Part shown: positions 34,787-43,715 of the stretch, piece after piece | Layout: each line of letters starts with the position of its first letter | Position numbering within the stretch: the first letter of the stretch is position 1 | Source of the DNA: Bacteroidaceae bacterium | Lineage (GTDB): Bacteria; Bacteroidota; Bacteroidia; Bacteroidales; Bacteroidaceae | Length of the DNA stretch: 64,000 nucleotides | NCBI GenBank assembly: GCA_017555875.1 | Contig: JAFZFN010000002.1 | Location: 1-64,000 of the forward strand | Direction of reading: 5' to 3' | Program-made: the position numbers and the translations under genes | Notes under the pieces: generated by a model | Seen by the model: the letters and a program-made list of their open reading frames with translations, nothing else | Databases searched by the model: none | What the model was told of the DNA's origin: nothing

Positions 34787-36454
34787 TTAGTCCAATCCTT
34801 CGATCTGGCCGTTTACCAAGTCAATGTTGAGTGCTGCGGGCTCCTTGGGAAGACCAGGCATACGCATGATGTCGCCTGAAACGACGACGAGCATCTCTGC
34901 GCCTGCATTGATGACGATGTCTTGCACGTTGAAGCCGAAGCCTTCGGGTGCTCCGTATCTCTTGGCGTCGGTCGAGAAGGAGTACTGTGTCTTGGCTATG
35001 CAGATGGGGAAGTGGGTGTAGCCGAGCTCAGCTATCATGGCGAGTTTCTTCTTTGCAGCTGCACTCAGGGTTACCGAAGCGGCTCCGTAGAGGTTCTTGG
35101 CCACCTTGTTGATCTTCTCCTCTACGCTGTCTTCGTCGTTGTAGGCGAACTGGAGCTCCTTAGAGGGGTTCTTCTCGATGGTGTCTACGACGAGGCGGGC
35201 GAGGTCTGCTGCACCTTCGCCGCCGAGAGCGTAGGCGTTGTTGACTTCGCATCCGATGCCAAGCTCAGCGCAGTGCTGACGTACGAAGTTGATCTCTTCG
35301 TCGGTGTCGCCATTGTACTTGTTGAAGACTACTACGACGGTCTGTCCGAATGACTGAAGGTTGCGCAAGTGCTTGTCGAGGTTTACCATACCTGCCTTGA
35401 GCGCTTCGAGGTTGGGCTCCGACACTTGATCCTGTGCTACTCCACCATGCATCTTGAGTGCACGAGAGGTGGCTACGAGTACGGTGAGCTTGGGAGTGAG
35501 GCCTGCTTTGCGGCACTTGATGTCGTAGAACTTCTCTGCGCCGAGGTCGGCTCCGAAGCCTGCTTCGGTGATGACATAGTCGGAGCAGGTCATGGCGAGC
35601 TTGGTGGCGAGCACCGAGTTGCAGCCATGGGCGATGTTGGCGAAGGGGCCGCCATGGACGAATGCGGGAGTGTTCTCGGTGGTCTGTACGAGGTTGGGCG
35701 AGATGGCATCCTTGAGCAATACGGTGATGGCACCTGCTACGCCAAGGTCTTTCACGGTGAAGGGCTTGCCCTCATAGGTGAATCCGAGCAGGATGTTCTC
35801 GATGCGGCGACGGAGGTCGGCTTCATCTTTGGCCAAGCAGAGGATAGCCATGATCTCCGATGCGGGGGTGATGTCGAAGCCAGTCTCTTGTGCAAAGCCG
35901 TTGGTCTTGGGGCCGAGGCCTGTGACTACGTAGCGCAGGGTGCGGTCGTTGACATCGAGTACACGACGCCACAGCACCTCTTTGAGTCCGATGCCCTTGT
36001 CGCGGTTCTGATACATGTAGTTGTCGAGCAGTGCGGCAATCATGTTGTTGGCTGATGTGATGGCGTGGAAGTCGCCCGTGAAGTGGAGGTTGATCTTCTC
36101 CATGGGCAACACTTGGGTGTAGCCACCACCTGCAGCACCGCCCTTCATGCCGAAGCAGGGGCCGAGCGAGGGTTCGCGCAAGGCAACGATGGCCTTCTTG
36201 CCGATCTTGTTGAGGCCGAGGGTGAGGCCGATAGAAACGGTGGTCTTACCGATACCAGCCTTTGTGGGGGTGATGGCTGTGACGAGGATGAGGTTGCTCT
36301 TCTTGACCTTCTCCTCATCGATGAGGTGCTCGTCGACCTTCGCCATGTGGCGGCCATAGGGGATTACGCTGTCGGCAGGGATGCCAGCTTCTCTTGCAAT
36401 TTGCTCGATATTCACCAGCGGGGTGTTGCGAGCGATTTCGATATCTGTCTTCAT
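34787..36454 (-). CDS. fhs: Formate--tetrahydrofolate ligase
   Basis: A 555-residue enzyme that makes 10-formyl-THF from formate, THF and ATP in one-carbon metabolism. The conserved P-loop-like [16 protein letters not shown] is near residues 61-76. The [19 protein letters not shown] and [16 protein letters not shown] motifs follow, and the C-terminal [10 protein letters not shown] motif is present. The length is normal. It has its own promoter (36491-36523) divergent from bamD. With glyA further along it marks serine/glycine one-carbon flow, though the genes are not adjacent. Confidence 0.96.
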   Translation of the reverse strand: MKTDIEIARNTPLVNIEQIAREAGIPADSVIPYGRHMAKVDEHLIDEEKVKKSNLILVTAITPTKAGIGKTTVSIGLTLGLNKIGKKAIVALREPSLGPCFGMKGGAAGGGYTQVLPMEKINLHFTGDFHAITSANNMIAALLDNYMYQNRDKGIGLKEVLWRRVLDVNDRTLRYVVTGLGPKTNGFAQETGFDITPASEIMAILCLAKDEADLRRRIENILLGFTYEGKPFTVKDLGVAGAITVLLKDAISPNLVQTTENTPAFVHGGPFANIAHGCNSVLATKLAMTCSDYVITEAGFGADLGAEKFYDIKCRKAGLTPKLTVLVATSRALKMHGGVAQDQVSEPNLEALKAGMVNLDKHLRNLQSFGQTVVVVFNKYNGDTDEEINFVRQHCAELGIGCEVNNAYALGGEGAADLARLVVDTIEKNPSKELQFAYNDEDSVEEKINKVAKNLYGAASVTLSAAAKKKLAMIAELGYTHFPICIAKTQYSFSTDAKRYGAPEGFGFNVQDIVINAGAEMLVVVSGDIMRMPGLPKEPAALNIDLVNGQIEGLD

Positions 36455-36490
36455 ATGATGAATAAAATGTTTTTCGTGTGTTATATCTTT

Positions 36491-36523
36491 GCAAAATTAC
36501 TGCAATCTGCGAGAAAATACAAA
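36491..36523 (-). promoter_or_regulatory. fhs promoter with extended core
   Basis: On the minus strand TTTGTATTTTC, 7 nt, TTGC, then AGTAATTTTGC. -33 TTTG and -7 TAATTTTG are 20 nt apart. The same 33-nt pattern is found before bamD, lepA and rpsA. Confidence 0.8.
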
Positions 36524-36612
36524 TTTATGAGGAGGATATGCTTCTCCCGCTTGATAAAAGTGCCTGTAGCGTGGCCGACATCCTCGGTGTGGCTCGGAAA
36601 ACTGCAAATAAA

Positions 36613-36645
36613 TTTGCATTTTCTCTCGTCTTGCAGTAACTTTGC
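36613..36645 (+). promoter_or_regulatory. bamD promoter with extended core
   Basis: TTTGCATTTTC, 7 nt, TTGC, AGTAACTTTGC. -33 TTTG 36613-36616 and -7 TAACTTTG 36637-36644 are separated by 20 nt. The preceding AAATAAA is also shared with the rpsA promoter. Confidence 0.85.
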
Positions 36646-36673
36646 ACCCTAAAATGTGTTTTAGTACATATAA

Positions 36674-37474
36674 ATGAAGAAACTATTCGTACTTTTACTC
36701 CCGTTGATTCTTTTGGCGAGCTGCACGCAGTATGCCAAGGTGCAGAAGTCGATGGACTATGAATATAAGTATGAGTTGGCCAAGGCCTACTACGTACAGG
36801 GCGAGTATAGCCAGGCCAGTTCGTTGCTCGAGGAGGTGTTGGCTTTCATGAAGGGGTCGGCATACGCCGAAGAGTCGCTTTTCATGTTGGCCATGTGCTA
36901 CTATGATATGGGCGATTATGTGACGGCTTCACACTATCTGACGGTCTACTTCAATACCTATCCACGTGGCGTGTATGCCGAGACGGCTCGCTTCATGTCG
37001 GCCAAGGCTCTGTTTCTCGACACACCCGACCCCAGATTGGATCAGACGAGTACGATCAAGGCTATCGGAGAGATTCAGGTGTTTACGGAGTATTACCCCT
37101 ATTCGAAGTATAGCGAGGAGGCGCATGCCATGCTCTACGAGTTGCACGACCGCTTGGTGGAGAAGGAGTATCGTGCTGCGCAGCTCTACTATGACCTAGG
37201 CAACTACATGGGCAATAACTACCAGTCGTGCATCATCACTGCGCAGAATGCGCTCAACGACTATCCTTATACAAAATTGCGCGAGGAGCTCTCGATGCTC
37301 ATCCTCAGGGCTCGCTACAGCATGGCCAAGGAGAGCGTGCAGGAGAAGATGATAGATCGTTATCGCGATACCGAGGACGAATACTATGCTTTCAAGAATG
37401 AGTTTCCCGATAGCAAGTATATGAAGGAGGCAGACAAGATACTGCGCGAAACACAAAAGGCACTGAAGAAATAA
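36674..37474 (+). CDS. bamD: Outer membrane assembly lipoprotein BamD
   Basis: A 266-residue lipoprotein: signal peptide with lipobox LLASC (Cys17), then TPR-like repeats (KYELAKAYYVQGEYSQASSL; YAEESLFMLAMCYYDMGDY; SCIITAQNALNDYPYTKLREEL). BamD is the essential lipoprotein partner of BamA in inserting outer membrane beta-barrels. It heads an operon with rpoZ, the DUF4293 gene and marC, an order I recognise for at least its first three genes in Bacteroidales. It is transcribed from the extended-core promoter just upstream. Confidence 0.92.
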   Translation: MKKLFVLLLPLILLASCTQYAKVQKSMDYEYKYELAKAYYVQGEYSQASSLLEEVLAFMKGSAYAEESLFMLAMCYYDMGDYVTASHYLTVYFNTYPRGVYAETARFMSAKALFLDTPDPRLDQTSTIKAIGEIQVFTEYYPYSKYSEEAHAMLYELHDRLVEKEYRAAQLYYDLGNYMGNNYQSCIITAQNALNDYPYTKLREELSMLILRARYSMAKESVQEKMIDRYRDTEDEYYAFKNEFPDSKYMKEADKILRETQKALKK

Positions 37475-37500
37475 TCATATAAATATATAGAATAAGAACT

Positions 37501-37839
37501 ATGGACTACAAGAAAAGTAATGCTCCTACCAACACGGTAACTCGCGACATGCAGGACTTCCGCGATAAGACCGGCAACGTGTACGAATCAATCGCTATCA
37601 TGGGCAAGCGTGCCAACCAGATCTCTGTAGAGATTAAGGAGGAACTGAAGAAGAAGCTCGACGAGTTTAGCTCTTCGTCAGACAATCTCGAGGAGGTGTT
37701 CGAGAACCGTGAGCAGATTGAGATCTCGCGCTTCTATGAGCGTCTGCCCAAGCCCACTCTCATTGCTGCACAGGAGTTTGCTGAGGATCAAGTGTACTAT
37801 CGCAACCCCTTGAAGGAGAGCAAGTCAGAGGAGATTTAA
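37501..37839 (+). CDS. rpoZ: RNA polymerase omega subunit, Rpb6 type
   Basis: A 112-residue protein of the Rpb6/omega family in its Bacteroidetes form. NVYESIAIMGKRANQIS (about residues 26-42) is the signature stretch packing on the beta-prime subunit, followed by a charged helix and a C-terminal extension (FYERLPKPTLIAAQEFAEDQ) not present in E. coli omega. It assists RNA polymerase assembly. It lies 26 nt after bamD. A hairpin repeat separates it from the DUF4293 gene. Confidence 0.88.
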   Translation: MDYKKSNAPTNTVTRDMQDFRDKTGNVYESIAIMGKRANQISVEIKEELKKKLDEFSSSSDNLEEVFENREQIEISRFYERLPKPTLIAAQEFAEDQVYYRNPLKESKSEEI

Positions 37840-37853
37840 AAGACTCTTCGTAT

Positions 37854-37931
37854 GATTGTCATTCTGAATGTGTGTGAAGAATCTCGCATCGATTACTCGC
37901 GGGATTGTTCGCTGCGTTCAGAATGACAATC
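37854..37931. repeat. 78-bp inverted repeat, GTCATTCTGAA type
   Basis: GATTGTCATTCTGAA (37854-37868) and its exact complement TTCAGAATGACAATC (37917-37931) enclose GTGAAGAATCTCGC and its counterpart. A relative with CCTGA ends lies at 40248-40320. It sits within the bamD operon between rpoZ and the DUF4293 gene. Confidence 0.8.
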
Positions 37932-37983
37932 TTTTTATGCTATAGGAAACCTATCAAATCATAATACGTTAATACAGATAGTT

Positions 37984-38457
37984 ATGAAATTTTATATCCA
38001 CCACTTGTATATGCTGCTGGCTATCGTGGGCCTCATCGTTTGTATGTGTAACCCGCTCATTACGTTCTTCTACACAGATGAGCCTACATTGGAGATGACC
38101 AACTTCGTGTTTCGTCGTTGGGCCGAGGGCACCACTTCGGCTGCTCCGTGTGCACTTGGCATACTGCTTATCGTGTCGGCCTTGGTCAGCGCATTCACCA
38201 TGTTTGTGAGCTTGTTTCAGAACTTTGCCTTGCAGAAGCGTTGCGCCATCTTCAACTGCTGCTTGCTGGCAGGTTATTACCTTGTGTTTCTGGTCTTTGT
38301 GCTTATCTTGCGTGGAGGTACGTCGTCGGTAGCCTTAAGCTGGCAGATGTGCTTGCCGCTGGTGGCACTGATCTTTATGGCTATGAGCTTTGCCTCGATT
38401 CGGGGTACAGAGGCCAAGATGCTGGCTCGTGCCAACAATTTCCGTTTACGCGACTAA
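37984..38457 (+). CDS. DUF4293 membrane protein
   Basis: A 157-residue protein with four predicted transmembrane helices (about residues 7-27, 55-77, 83-107 and 120-140), matching DUF4293, a Bacteroidetes-specific family usually found right after bamD and the omega gene, as here. Function is unknown. The C-terminal LARANNFRLRD motif is typical of the family. It is likely co-transcribed with bamD and marC despite the repeat in the gap upstream. Confidence 0.82.
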   Translation: MKFYIHHLYMLLAIVGLIVCMCNPLITFFYTDEPTLEMTNFVFRRWAEGTTSAAPCALGILLIVSALVSAFTMFVSLFQNFALQKRCAIFNCCLLAGYYLVFLVFVLILRGGTSSVALSWQMCLPLVALIFMAMSFASIRGTEAKMLARANNFRLRD

Positions 38458-38481
38458 GAACATTAAAAATAAGGAGGAGTT

Positions 38482-39093
38482 ATGACGTTCGGTGTATTTA
38501 ATCTTCAGGAGTTTGTCAGTGCATTCATCATCCTGTTTGCGGTGATCGATGCGGTAGGGTCTACACCCATTATCATTTCATTGCGTGAGAGCGGTAAGAC
38601 GGTCAAGGCTATGAAGGCGACTTGGATGTCTACGCTTCTGCTTGTGGCCTTCTTCTATGTGGGCGATGTGATGCTGCAACTATTTCATGTAGACATCGCT
38701 TCGTTTGCTGTGGCGGGTTCGCTCGTTATCTTCTTGATGGCCATTGAGATGCTCCTCGACGTGGAGATTTTCAAGTTTAAGGGACCTACCAACGAGGCCA
38801 CTCTCGTGCCGCTCGTGTTTCCCTTGATTGCTGGTGCCGGCTCGTTCACTACGCTGCTCTCTTTGCGTGCTGAGTATGCTGACATTAATATCTTGCTTGC
38901 TCTGTTGGCCAACATGGGTTTTGTATACTTCGTGTTGACGATGACTGATAAGGTGCAGTATTGGATGGGCAAGGGCGGTGTGTATGTCGTGCGTAAGTTC
39001 TTTGGTGTTATCCTCATCGCTGTAGCCGTGCGCTTGTTTACAGACAACATCGCTGAGCTGATTATCAATATCACAGCTAAGACGGCAGGGTAG
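38482..39093 (+). CDS. MarC family (UPF0056) membrane protein
   Basis: A 203-residue MarC-like protein with about six transmembrane helices. The conserved FAVIDAVGSTPIIISLRESG (about residues 13-32) and VPLVFPLIAGAGSFTTLL segments fix the family. Despite the old name, MarC has no proven role in multidrug resistance; an efflux or amino-acid export role has been proposed for some relatives. It is the last gene of the bamD group and is followed by a bidirectional terminator. Confidence 0.88.
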   Translation: MTFGVFNLQEFVSAFIILFAVIDAVGSTPIIISLRESGKTVKAMKATWMSTLLLVAFFYVGDVMLQLFHVDIASFAVAGSLVIFLMAIEMLLDVEIFKFKGPTNEATLVPLVFPLIAGAGSFTTLLSLRAEYADINILLALLANMGFVYFVLTMTDKVQYWMGKGGVYVVRKFFGVILIAVAVRLFTDNIAELIINITAKTAG

Positions 39094-39110
39094 GGCGATT
39101 GATAGTATAG

Positions 39111-39150
39111 AAAAATAGAGCAGAGACGATCGTCTCTGCTCTATTTTTTT
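39111..39150. terminator. Bidirectional terminator between marC and apbE
   Basis: A perfect palindrome: AAAAATAGAGCAGAGAC, GATC, and the complement GTCTCTGCTCTATTTTT, with T-runs in both directions. It is positioned between convergent genes. Confidence 0.9.
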
Positions 39151-39177
39151 TGCTCGGGGGATTTGGAGGAATCGGAT

Positions 39178-39240
39178 TATTCTGAGTTCTCTGAGTTTTC
39201 TGAGTTCTCTGATACCTCTGATTTCACGGAGCTCTCACTC
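39178..39240. repeat. TCTGAGTTCT-type low-complexity repeat
   Basis: Units of TTCTGAGTTCTC and relatives, as at 28378-28450, lie just downstream of the apbE stop. Nothing else is visible there. Confidence 0.6.
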
Positions 39241-39241
39241 C

Positions 39242-40222
39242 CTAAAATGATTGCTGTACTTCGTAGCGTCCGCTATCTGCGGCTACGATGAAGTAGCCTT
39301 TGATGTCGGGATGGCGCTCACAATAGGCCATGGCAGAGTCTACTCCCATTACCATGAATGCTGTGGCGAGTGCATCGGCTTGCATGCAGTTGTCTGCGAT
39401 GACGGTGGCCGAGAGCAGTGAGTGCTGCACGGGATAGCCAGTGCGTGGGTCTATGGTGTGAGCGTATTTTACTCCATCTTTGTAATAGAAGTTGCGGTAG
39501 TTGCCCGATGTGGCTATGGCACAGTCAGTGAGGCGAAGCACGGTCTGTAGGTCTTGGCTCACAGAGAGTGAGTCGTCGATGGGCTTGGTGATGCCAATGC
39601 CCCAAGGGTTGCCCTTTTTGTTGTGCCCCTTGACTACCACTTCACCGCCAATCTCGACCATATAGTTCTTGACACCGCAGCTATCGAGCACTCGAGCTAC
39701 GCAGTCGCTACCAAAGCCCTTTGCTATGGCGCTGAAGTCGAGCATGATGCGCTCGTCGTCCTTTGTTACTCGTTTGTCGTGTAGGCTGATGCGGTTGAAT
39801 CCTATGAGTTGGCGCAGACTATCGATTGTAGCTGGGCTGATGTCTGTACCCTTCTTGAAGCCAAATCCCCAAGCATTGACCAAGGGCGCTACGGTGGGGT
39901 CGAAGGCTCCGTGGCTTTCGAGGTATATCTGTTCTGAGGTGCGGAACACTTCGGTAAAGAGGGTGTCTACCTCTACGCTGTCGTTGTTGTTGATGTGGGT
40001 GATGATAGAGCCTTTGTTGAAAGGGGAGAGGGAGTTGTCGACGGCTTGCATGGCAGCCATGATTTGTGTCTGTAGGTCTGCATTGTGTTCATAGGTCACG
40101 GTGTAGAGCGTGCCGAAGATCTTGCCCTGTTGGGTGCGATAGGTGGGCTTGTTTTCCCCGATGATGAGTATGGATCCTATGATGAGGAAGAGGAGAAAGG
40201 CTAGATTGCCAGTTTTTTTCAT
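39242..40222 (-). CDS. apbE: FAD:protein FMN transferase (ApbE)
   Basis: A 326-residue ApbE, which attaches FMN covalently to Thr of flavoproteins such as NqrB/NqrC and RnfG outside the cytoplasm. The N-terminal hydrophobic segment (about residues 6-22) is a signal anchor. The family motifs GAFDPTVAPLVNAWGF, LDFSAIAKGFGSDCVARVL and YAHTIDPRTGYPVQHSLLSATVIA are all present. Export and Na+-NQR partners are typical of Bacteroidales but are not in this window. Confidence 0.92.
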   Translation of the reverse strand: MKKTGNLAFLLFLIIGSILIIGENKPTYRTQQGKIFGTLYTVTYEHNADLQTQIMAAMQAVDNSLSPFNKGSIITHINNNDSVEVDTLFTEVFRTSEQIYLESHGAFDPTVAPLVNAWGFGFKKGTDISPATIDSLRQLIGFNRISLHDKRVTKDDERIMLDFSAIAKGFGSDCVARVLDSCGVKNYMVEIGGEVVVKGHNKKGNPWGIGITKPIDDSLSVSQDLQTVLRLTDCAIATSGNYRNFYYKDGVKYAHTIDPRTGYPVQHSLLSATVIADNCMQADALATAFMVMGVDSAMAYCERHPDIKGYFIVAADSGRYEVQQSF

Positions 40223-40247
40223 AATGTCGTTTTTGTGGAGTAATAAC

Positions 40248-40320
40248 TTGTCATCCTGAACGCAGTGAAGGATCTCATGGAGTAGTATTGCGAGATCTTT
40301 CGCTGTGCTCAGGATGACAA
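40248..40320. repeat. 73-bp inverted repeat, GTCATCCTGA type
   Basis: TTGTCATCCTGA (40248-40259) and TCAGGATGACAA (40309-40320) enclose a GTGAAGGATCTC/GAGATCTTTCGC pair. It belongs with the repeat at 37854-37931 and lies between apbE and glyA. Confidence 0.8.
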
Positions 40321-40335
40321 ATCAAATGATATTCT

Positions 40336-41616
40336 TTAATATGCGAACAAGGGATAATCCTTCATCTTTTCGTTGACACGAGCACGAACGTTAGCGATTA
40401 CCTCTTCGTTGTCAACGTTGGAGAGTACGGTCTCGATGAGCTCGGCAATCTCTACCATAAGGTCTTCCTTGGCTCCACGAGTGGTGATGGCGGGAGTTCC
40501 GAGACGGATACCTGAGGTCTGGAATGCAGAGCGGCTATCGAAGGGAACCATGTTCTTGTTGACCGTGATGTCTGCCGACACGAGAGCCTTCTCTGCCACC
40601 TTACCAGTGAGGTCGGGGTACTTCTCGCGGAGGTCAACGAGCATGCTGTGGTTGTCGGTACCGCCCGATACGATGGTGAATCCACGTGCGATGAGTGCCT
40701 CGGCCAGCGCTTTGGCGTTCTTCTGCACTTGGGTTTGGTACTCTTTATACTCGGGCTGCAGTGCCTCACCGAAGGCTACGGCCTTGGCTGCGATGACGTG
40801 CTCGAGCGGTCCGCCTTGGATGCCGGGGAACACAGCCGAGTCGAGTAGGGCAGACATCATCTTGATCTCGCCCTTCGGTGTGGTCTTGCCCCAAGGGTTG
40901 GGGAAGTCCTTACCCATCATGATGACACCGCCACGAGGTCCGCGGAGGGTCTTATGGGTAGTAGATGTTACGATGTGGGCATACTTTACAGGGTTGTCGA
41001 GCAGACCTGCAGCGATGAGCCCCGCGGGATGAGCCATGTCGATCATGAGGATGGCGCCCACCTTGTCGGCAATCTCGCGCATACGCTTGTAGTCCCATTC
41101 ACGCGAGTAGGCAGAACCGCCACCAACAATCAGTTTGGGTTGTTCGCGCAGGGCTACCTCTTCCATCTGGTCGTAGTCTACGCGGCCTGTCTCCTTGTTG
41201 AGATTATACTCGCAGGGAGTGTAGAGGATACCCGATGTATTTACGAGCGAACCGTGAGAGAGGTGTCCGCCATGGGCGAGGTTGAGTCCCATGAACTTAT
41301 CGCCAGGGTTGAGGCAGGCGAGGAACACGGCGGCGTTGGCTTGTGCTCCTGAGTGGGGCTGCACGTTGGCCCATTCGGCACCGAAGAGCTCTTTCAAGCG
41401 CTCGATAGCCAGCTGCTCACTCTTGTCCACTACCTCGCAGCCACCATAGTAGCGACGTCCGGGATATCCCTCGGCATATTTGTTGGTCATGCATGAGCCC
41501 ATGGCTTGCATCACCTGGTCACTTACAAAATTCTCAGATGCAATGAGCTCAATGCCTTTGAGCTGTCTCTGATGTTCCTCCTCGATGAGGTTGAATACTA
41601 ATTCGTCTCTTTTCAT
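40336..41616 (-). CDS. glyA: Serine hydroxymethyltransferase
   Basis: A 426-residue GlyA that interconverts serine and glycine with THF as carbon acceptor. It has the N-terminal [17 protein letters not shown] motif, [32 protein letters not shown], and the PLP lysine in [15 protein letters not shown]. The length is normal. It is transcribed alone on the minus strand with a -7 element (41652-41659) about 35 nt before the ATG. It connects to Fhs in one-carbon metabolism and produces glycine, which glycine-lipid synthesis would consume. Confidence 0.96.
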   Translation of the reverse strand: MKRDELVFNLIEEEHQRQLKGIELIASENFVSDQVMQAMGSCMTNKYAEGYPGRRYYGGCEVVDKSEQLAIERLKELFGAEWANVQPHSGAQANAAVFLACLNPGDKFMGLNLAHGGHLSHGSLVNTSGILYTPCEYNLNKETGRVDYDQMEEVALREQPKLIVGGGSAYSREWDYKRMREIADKVGAILMIDMAHPAGLIAAGLLDNPVKYAHIVTSTTHKTLRGPRGGVIMMGKDFPNPWGKTTPKGEIKMMSALLDSAVFPGIQGGPLEHVIAAKAVAFGEALQPEYKEYQTQVQKNAKALAEALIARGFTIVSGGTDNHSMLVDLREKYPDLTGKVAEKALVSADITVNKNMVPFDSRSAFQTSGIRLGTPAITTRGAKEDLMVEIAELIETVLSNVDNEEVIANVRARVNEKMKDYPLFAY

Positions 41617-41651
41617 ATTCCTTAATGTTTATAATACCTTATTATGTCTTG

Positions 41652-41659
41652 CAAATGTA
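41652..41659 (-). promoter_or_regulatory. -7 element of glyA
   Basis: On the minus strand TACATTTG, a match to TAnnTTTG, with GC following, 36 nt before the ATG. No strong -33 box is visible. Confidence 0.5.
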
Positions 41660-41846
41660 TATAAAAATAGTGAAAGGTGGAACGAAAAGATGGATAAAAT
41701 GGGGCACGAATAAAAATATCTACAAAAAGATTGGTGAAGTATAAATAAATATCTATCTTCGCAACTATAAATATAATCGTTTTGAACCCTCGTGGCGACC
41801 TTTCTGTCGGCTGCTTGGCTTCGAAATGTTCAATTTTTGAGGCATT

Positions 41847-42731
41847 ATGAAAGGAATAGTATTGGCTGGTGGAAGTGGTACTCGACTGTATCCTATAACC
41901 AAGGGAGTGAGCAAGCAGTTGTTGCCCATCTATGACAAGCCGATGGTGTATTATCCCATTTCGGTGTTGATGTTGGCGGGTATACGTGAGATACTGATCA
42001 TTTCTACTCCGCAAGACCTGCCTGGATTTCAGCGTCTGTTGGGCGATGGATCCGACTACGGAGTGCGGTTTGAGTATGCCGAGCAGCCTAGCCCTGATGG
42101 CTTGGCCCAAGCGTTTATCATAGGCGAAAAGTTTGTAGGCGGCGATAGTGTCTGTCTCGTTCTTGGCGACAACATCTTCCATGGTGCAGGGTTCAGTGCC
42201 ATGCTCCGTGAGAGTGTTCGTGCGGCAGAGGAGGAGGGCAAGGCTACCGTGTTTGGCTATTGGGTAAGCGACCCCGAGCGCTATGGCGTGGCCGAATTTG
42301 ATGAGCAAGGCAATTGCCTCAGCATCGAGGAGAAGCCTCAGCACCCCAAGAGCAATTATGCCGTGGTAGGGCTTTACTTCTATCCCAATAAGGTGGTCGA
42401 CATAGCCAAGAGCATCAAGCCTTCGGCCCGTGGAGAGCTGGAGATAACGACTGTGAACCAAAGATTCCTGGAGGACAATGAGCTCAAGGTGCAGACTCTC
42501 GGCCGCGGATTCGCATGGCTCGATACGGGTACCCATGATTCGCTCAGTGAAGCCTCTACCTTTGTGGAGGTCATCGAGAAGCGCCAGGGACTGAAGATTG
42601 CTTGTCTCGAGGGCATTGCTTATCGCAAGGGCTGGATTGACGAGGGACGTATGCGCCAATTGGCACAGCCTATGATAAAGAATCAGTATGGGCAATATCT
42701 GCTCAAGCTGGTGACTGATTTTAAGAAATAA
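41847..42731 (+). CDS. rfbA: Glucose-1-phosphate thymidylyltransferase
   Basis: A 294-residue RmlA/RfbA that makes dTDP-glucose from dTTP and glucose 1-phosphate. The nucleotidyltransferase signature [19 protein letters not shown] is at about residues 6-24. [11 protein letters not shown] and VEKP-like [20 protein letters not shown] motifs follow. It is the first gene of a dTDP-sugar cluster with rfbD and rfbB. The 59-nt gap to rfbD has a hairpin (GGGACTT 42742-42748, AAGTCCC 42768-42774), where rfbC would be expected in many Bacteroidales. Confidence 0.95.
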   Translation: MKGIVLAGGSGTRLYPITKGVSKQLLPIYDKPMVYYPISVLMLAGIREILIISTPQDLPGFQRLLGDGSDYGVRFEYAEQPSPDGLAQAFIIGEKFVGGDSVCLVLGDNIFHGAGFSAMLRESVRAAEEEGKATVFGYWVSDPERYGVAEFDEQGNCLSIEEKPQHPKSNYAVVGLYFYPNKVVDIAKSIKPSARGELEITTVNQRFLEDNELKVQTLGRGFAWLDTGTHDSLSEASTFVEVIEKRQGLKIACLEGIAYRKGWIDEGRMRQLAQPMIKNQYGQYLLKLVTDFKK

Positions 42732-42790
42732 AATGGCTCATGGGACTTTGCTGGTATTGTCGAGCGGAAGTCCCTTTGTGAATTATTGTT

Positions 42791-43711
42791 GTGAATATAC
42801 TTGTTACAGGAGCAAATGGTCAGCTTGGCAATGAGATGCGCTTCATTGCTCAAGATAGTATTGACCATTATGTCTTTACGGATGTTAGCCAAGCAGACGA
42901 GCTGGAGACCCTCTATCTGGATATTACCGATTTGGCGGCTGTGCGTGGCATGGTTGCGCAATATAAGATTGATGCCATCGTAAATTGTGCTGCCTATACG
43001 AATGTCGATGCTGCTGAGACCAATGTGGCCTTGGCGGAGAAACTCAATGCCGAGGCGCCGTCGAACCTGGCAGTGGTGATGAAGGAGGTGAACGGGCTGC
43101 TCGTTCATATCTCTACAGACTATGTGTTTGGCGAGGAACCCTACAATATCCCTTGCAGAGAAGAGCAGCAGGGAACCCCTACTGGGGTGTATGGGCAGAC
43201 CAAGTTGCATGGAGAGCAGCTTGTCGTGGCTTCGGGGTGTCGGCATGTCATTATCCGTACGGCATGGCTCTATTCGGAGTTTGGTAAGAACTTCTGCAAG
43301 ACGATGATGCACCTCACGGCCATCAAGCCCCAGATTAAGGTGGTGTTTGACCAGGTGGGTACGCCTACCTATGCTTTGGATTTGGCCAAGGCCATAGCCG
43401 TGGTGCTGGATGACTATCGCAACGAGGTCATCGGCTCTAAGGCTGCTGAGGGCTATTCCAAGAGCGGTGTCTATCACTATTCCAATGAGGGTGTGTGCTC
43501 ATGGTATGATTTTGCTCGCATGATTGCCGAGTATGCTGAGCATACGCGATGTGATGTGCAGCCATGCCATAGCGACGAGTTCCCTAGCCCCGTGAAGAGG
43601 CCAGCCTACTCGGTGCTCGACAAGACAAAAATAAAAGAGACTTTCGGTGTGTCGGTGCCTTACTGGACTGACTCGCTGAAGCGTTGCATCTATAATTTGA
43701 AACGACTATAA
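42791..43711 (+). CDS. rfbD: dTDP-4-dehydrorhamnose reductase
   Basis: A 306-residue RmlD/RfbD, the last NAD(P)H reduction in dTDP-L-rhamnose synthesis. The Rossmann motif VTGANGQLGNEM is at about residues 5-16. NCAAYTNVDAAE, HISTDYVF and the catalytic YGQTKLHGE (Tyr-x-x-x-Lys) follow. The start codon is GTG at 42791; no ATG fits better. Its stop is 4 nt before rfbB, so the two are coupled. The length gives no room for a fused RfbC epimerase domain. Confidence 0.93.
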   Translation: MNILVTGANGQLGNEMRFIAQDSIDHYVFTDVSQADELETLYLDITDLAAVRGMVAQYKIDAIVNCAAYTNVDAAETNVALAEKLNAEAPSNLAVVMKEVNGLLVHISTDYVFGEEPYNIPCREEQQGTPTGVYGQTKLHGEQLVVASGCRHVIIRTAWLYSEFGKNFCKTMMHLTAIKPQIKVVFDQVGTPTYALDLAKAIAVVLDDYRNEVIGSKAAEGYSKSGVYHYSNEGVCSWYDFARMIAEYAEHTRCDVQPCHSDEFPSPVKRPAYSVLDKTKIKETFGVSVPYWTDSLKRCIYNLKRL

Positions 43712-43715
43712 GGAA

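Noticed and set aside
41622..42695. 357-residue minus-strand frame opposite rfbA
   Set aside because: Antisense of a clear RfbA; no domain seen.
42683..43477. 264-residue minus-strand frame opposite rfbD
   Set aside because: Antisense of a clear RfbD; no domain seen.
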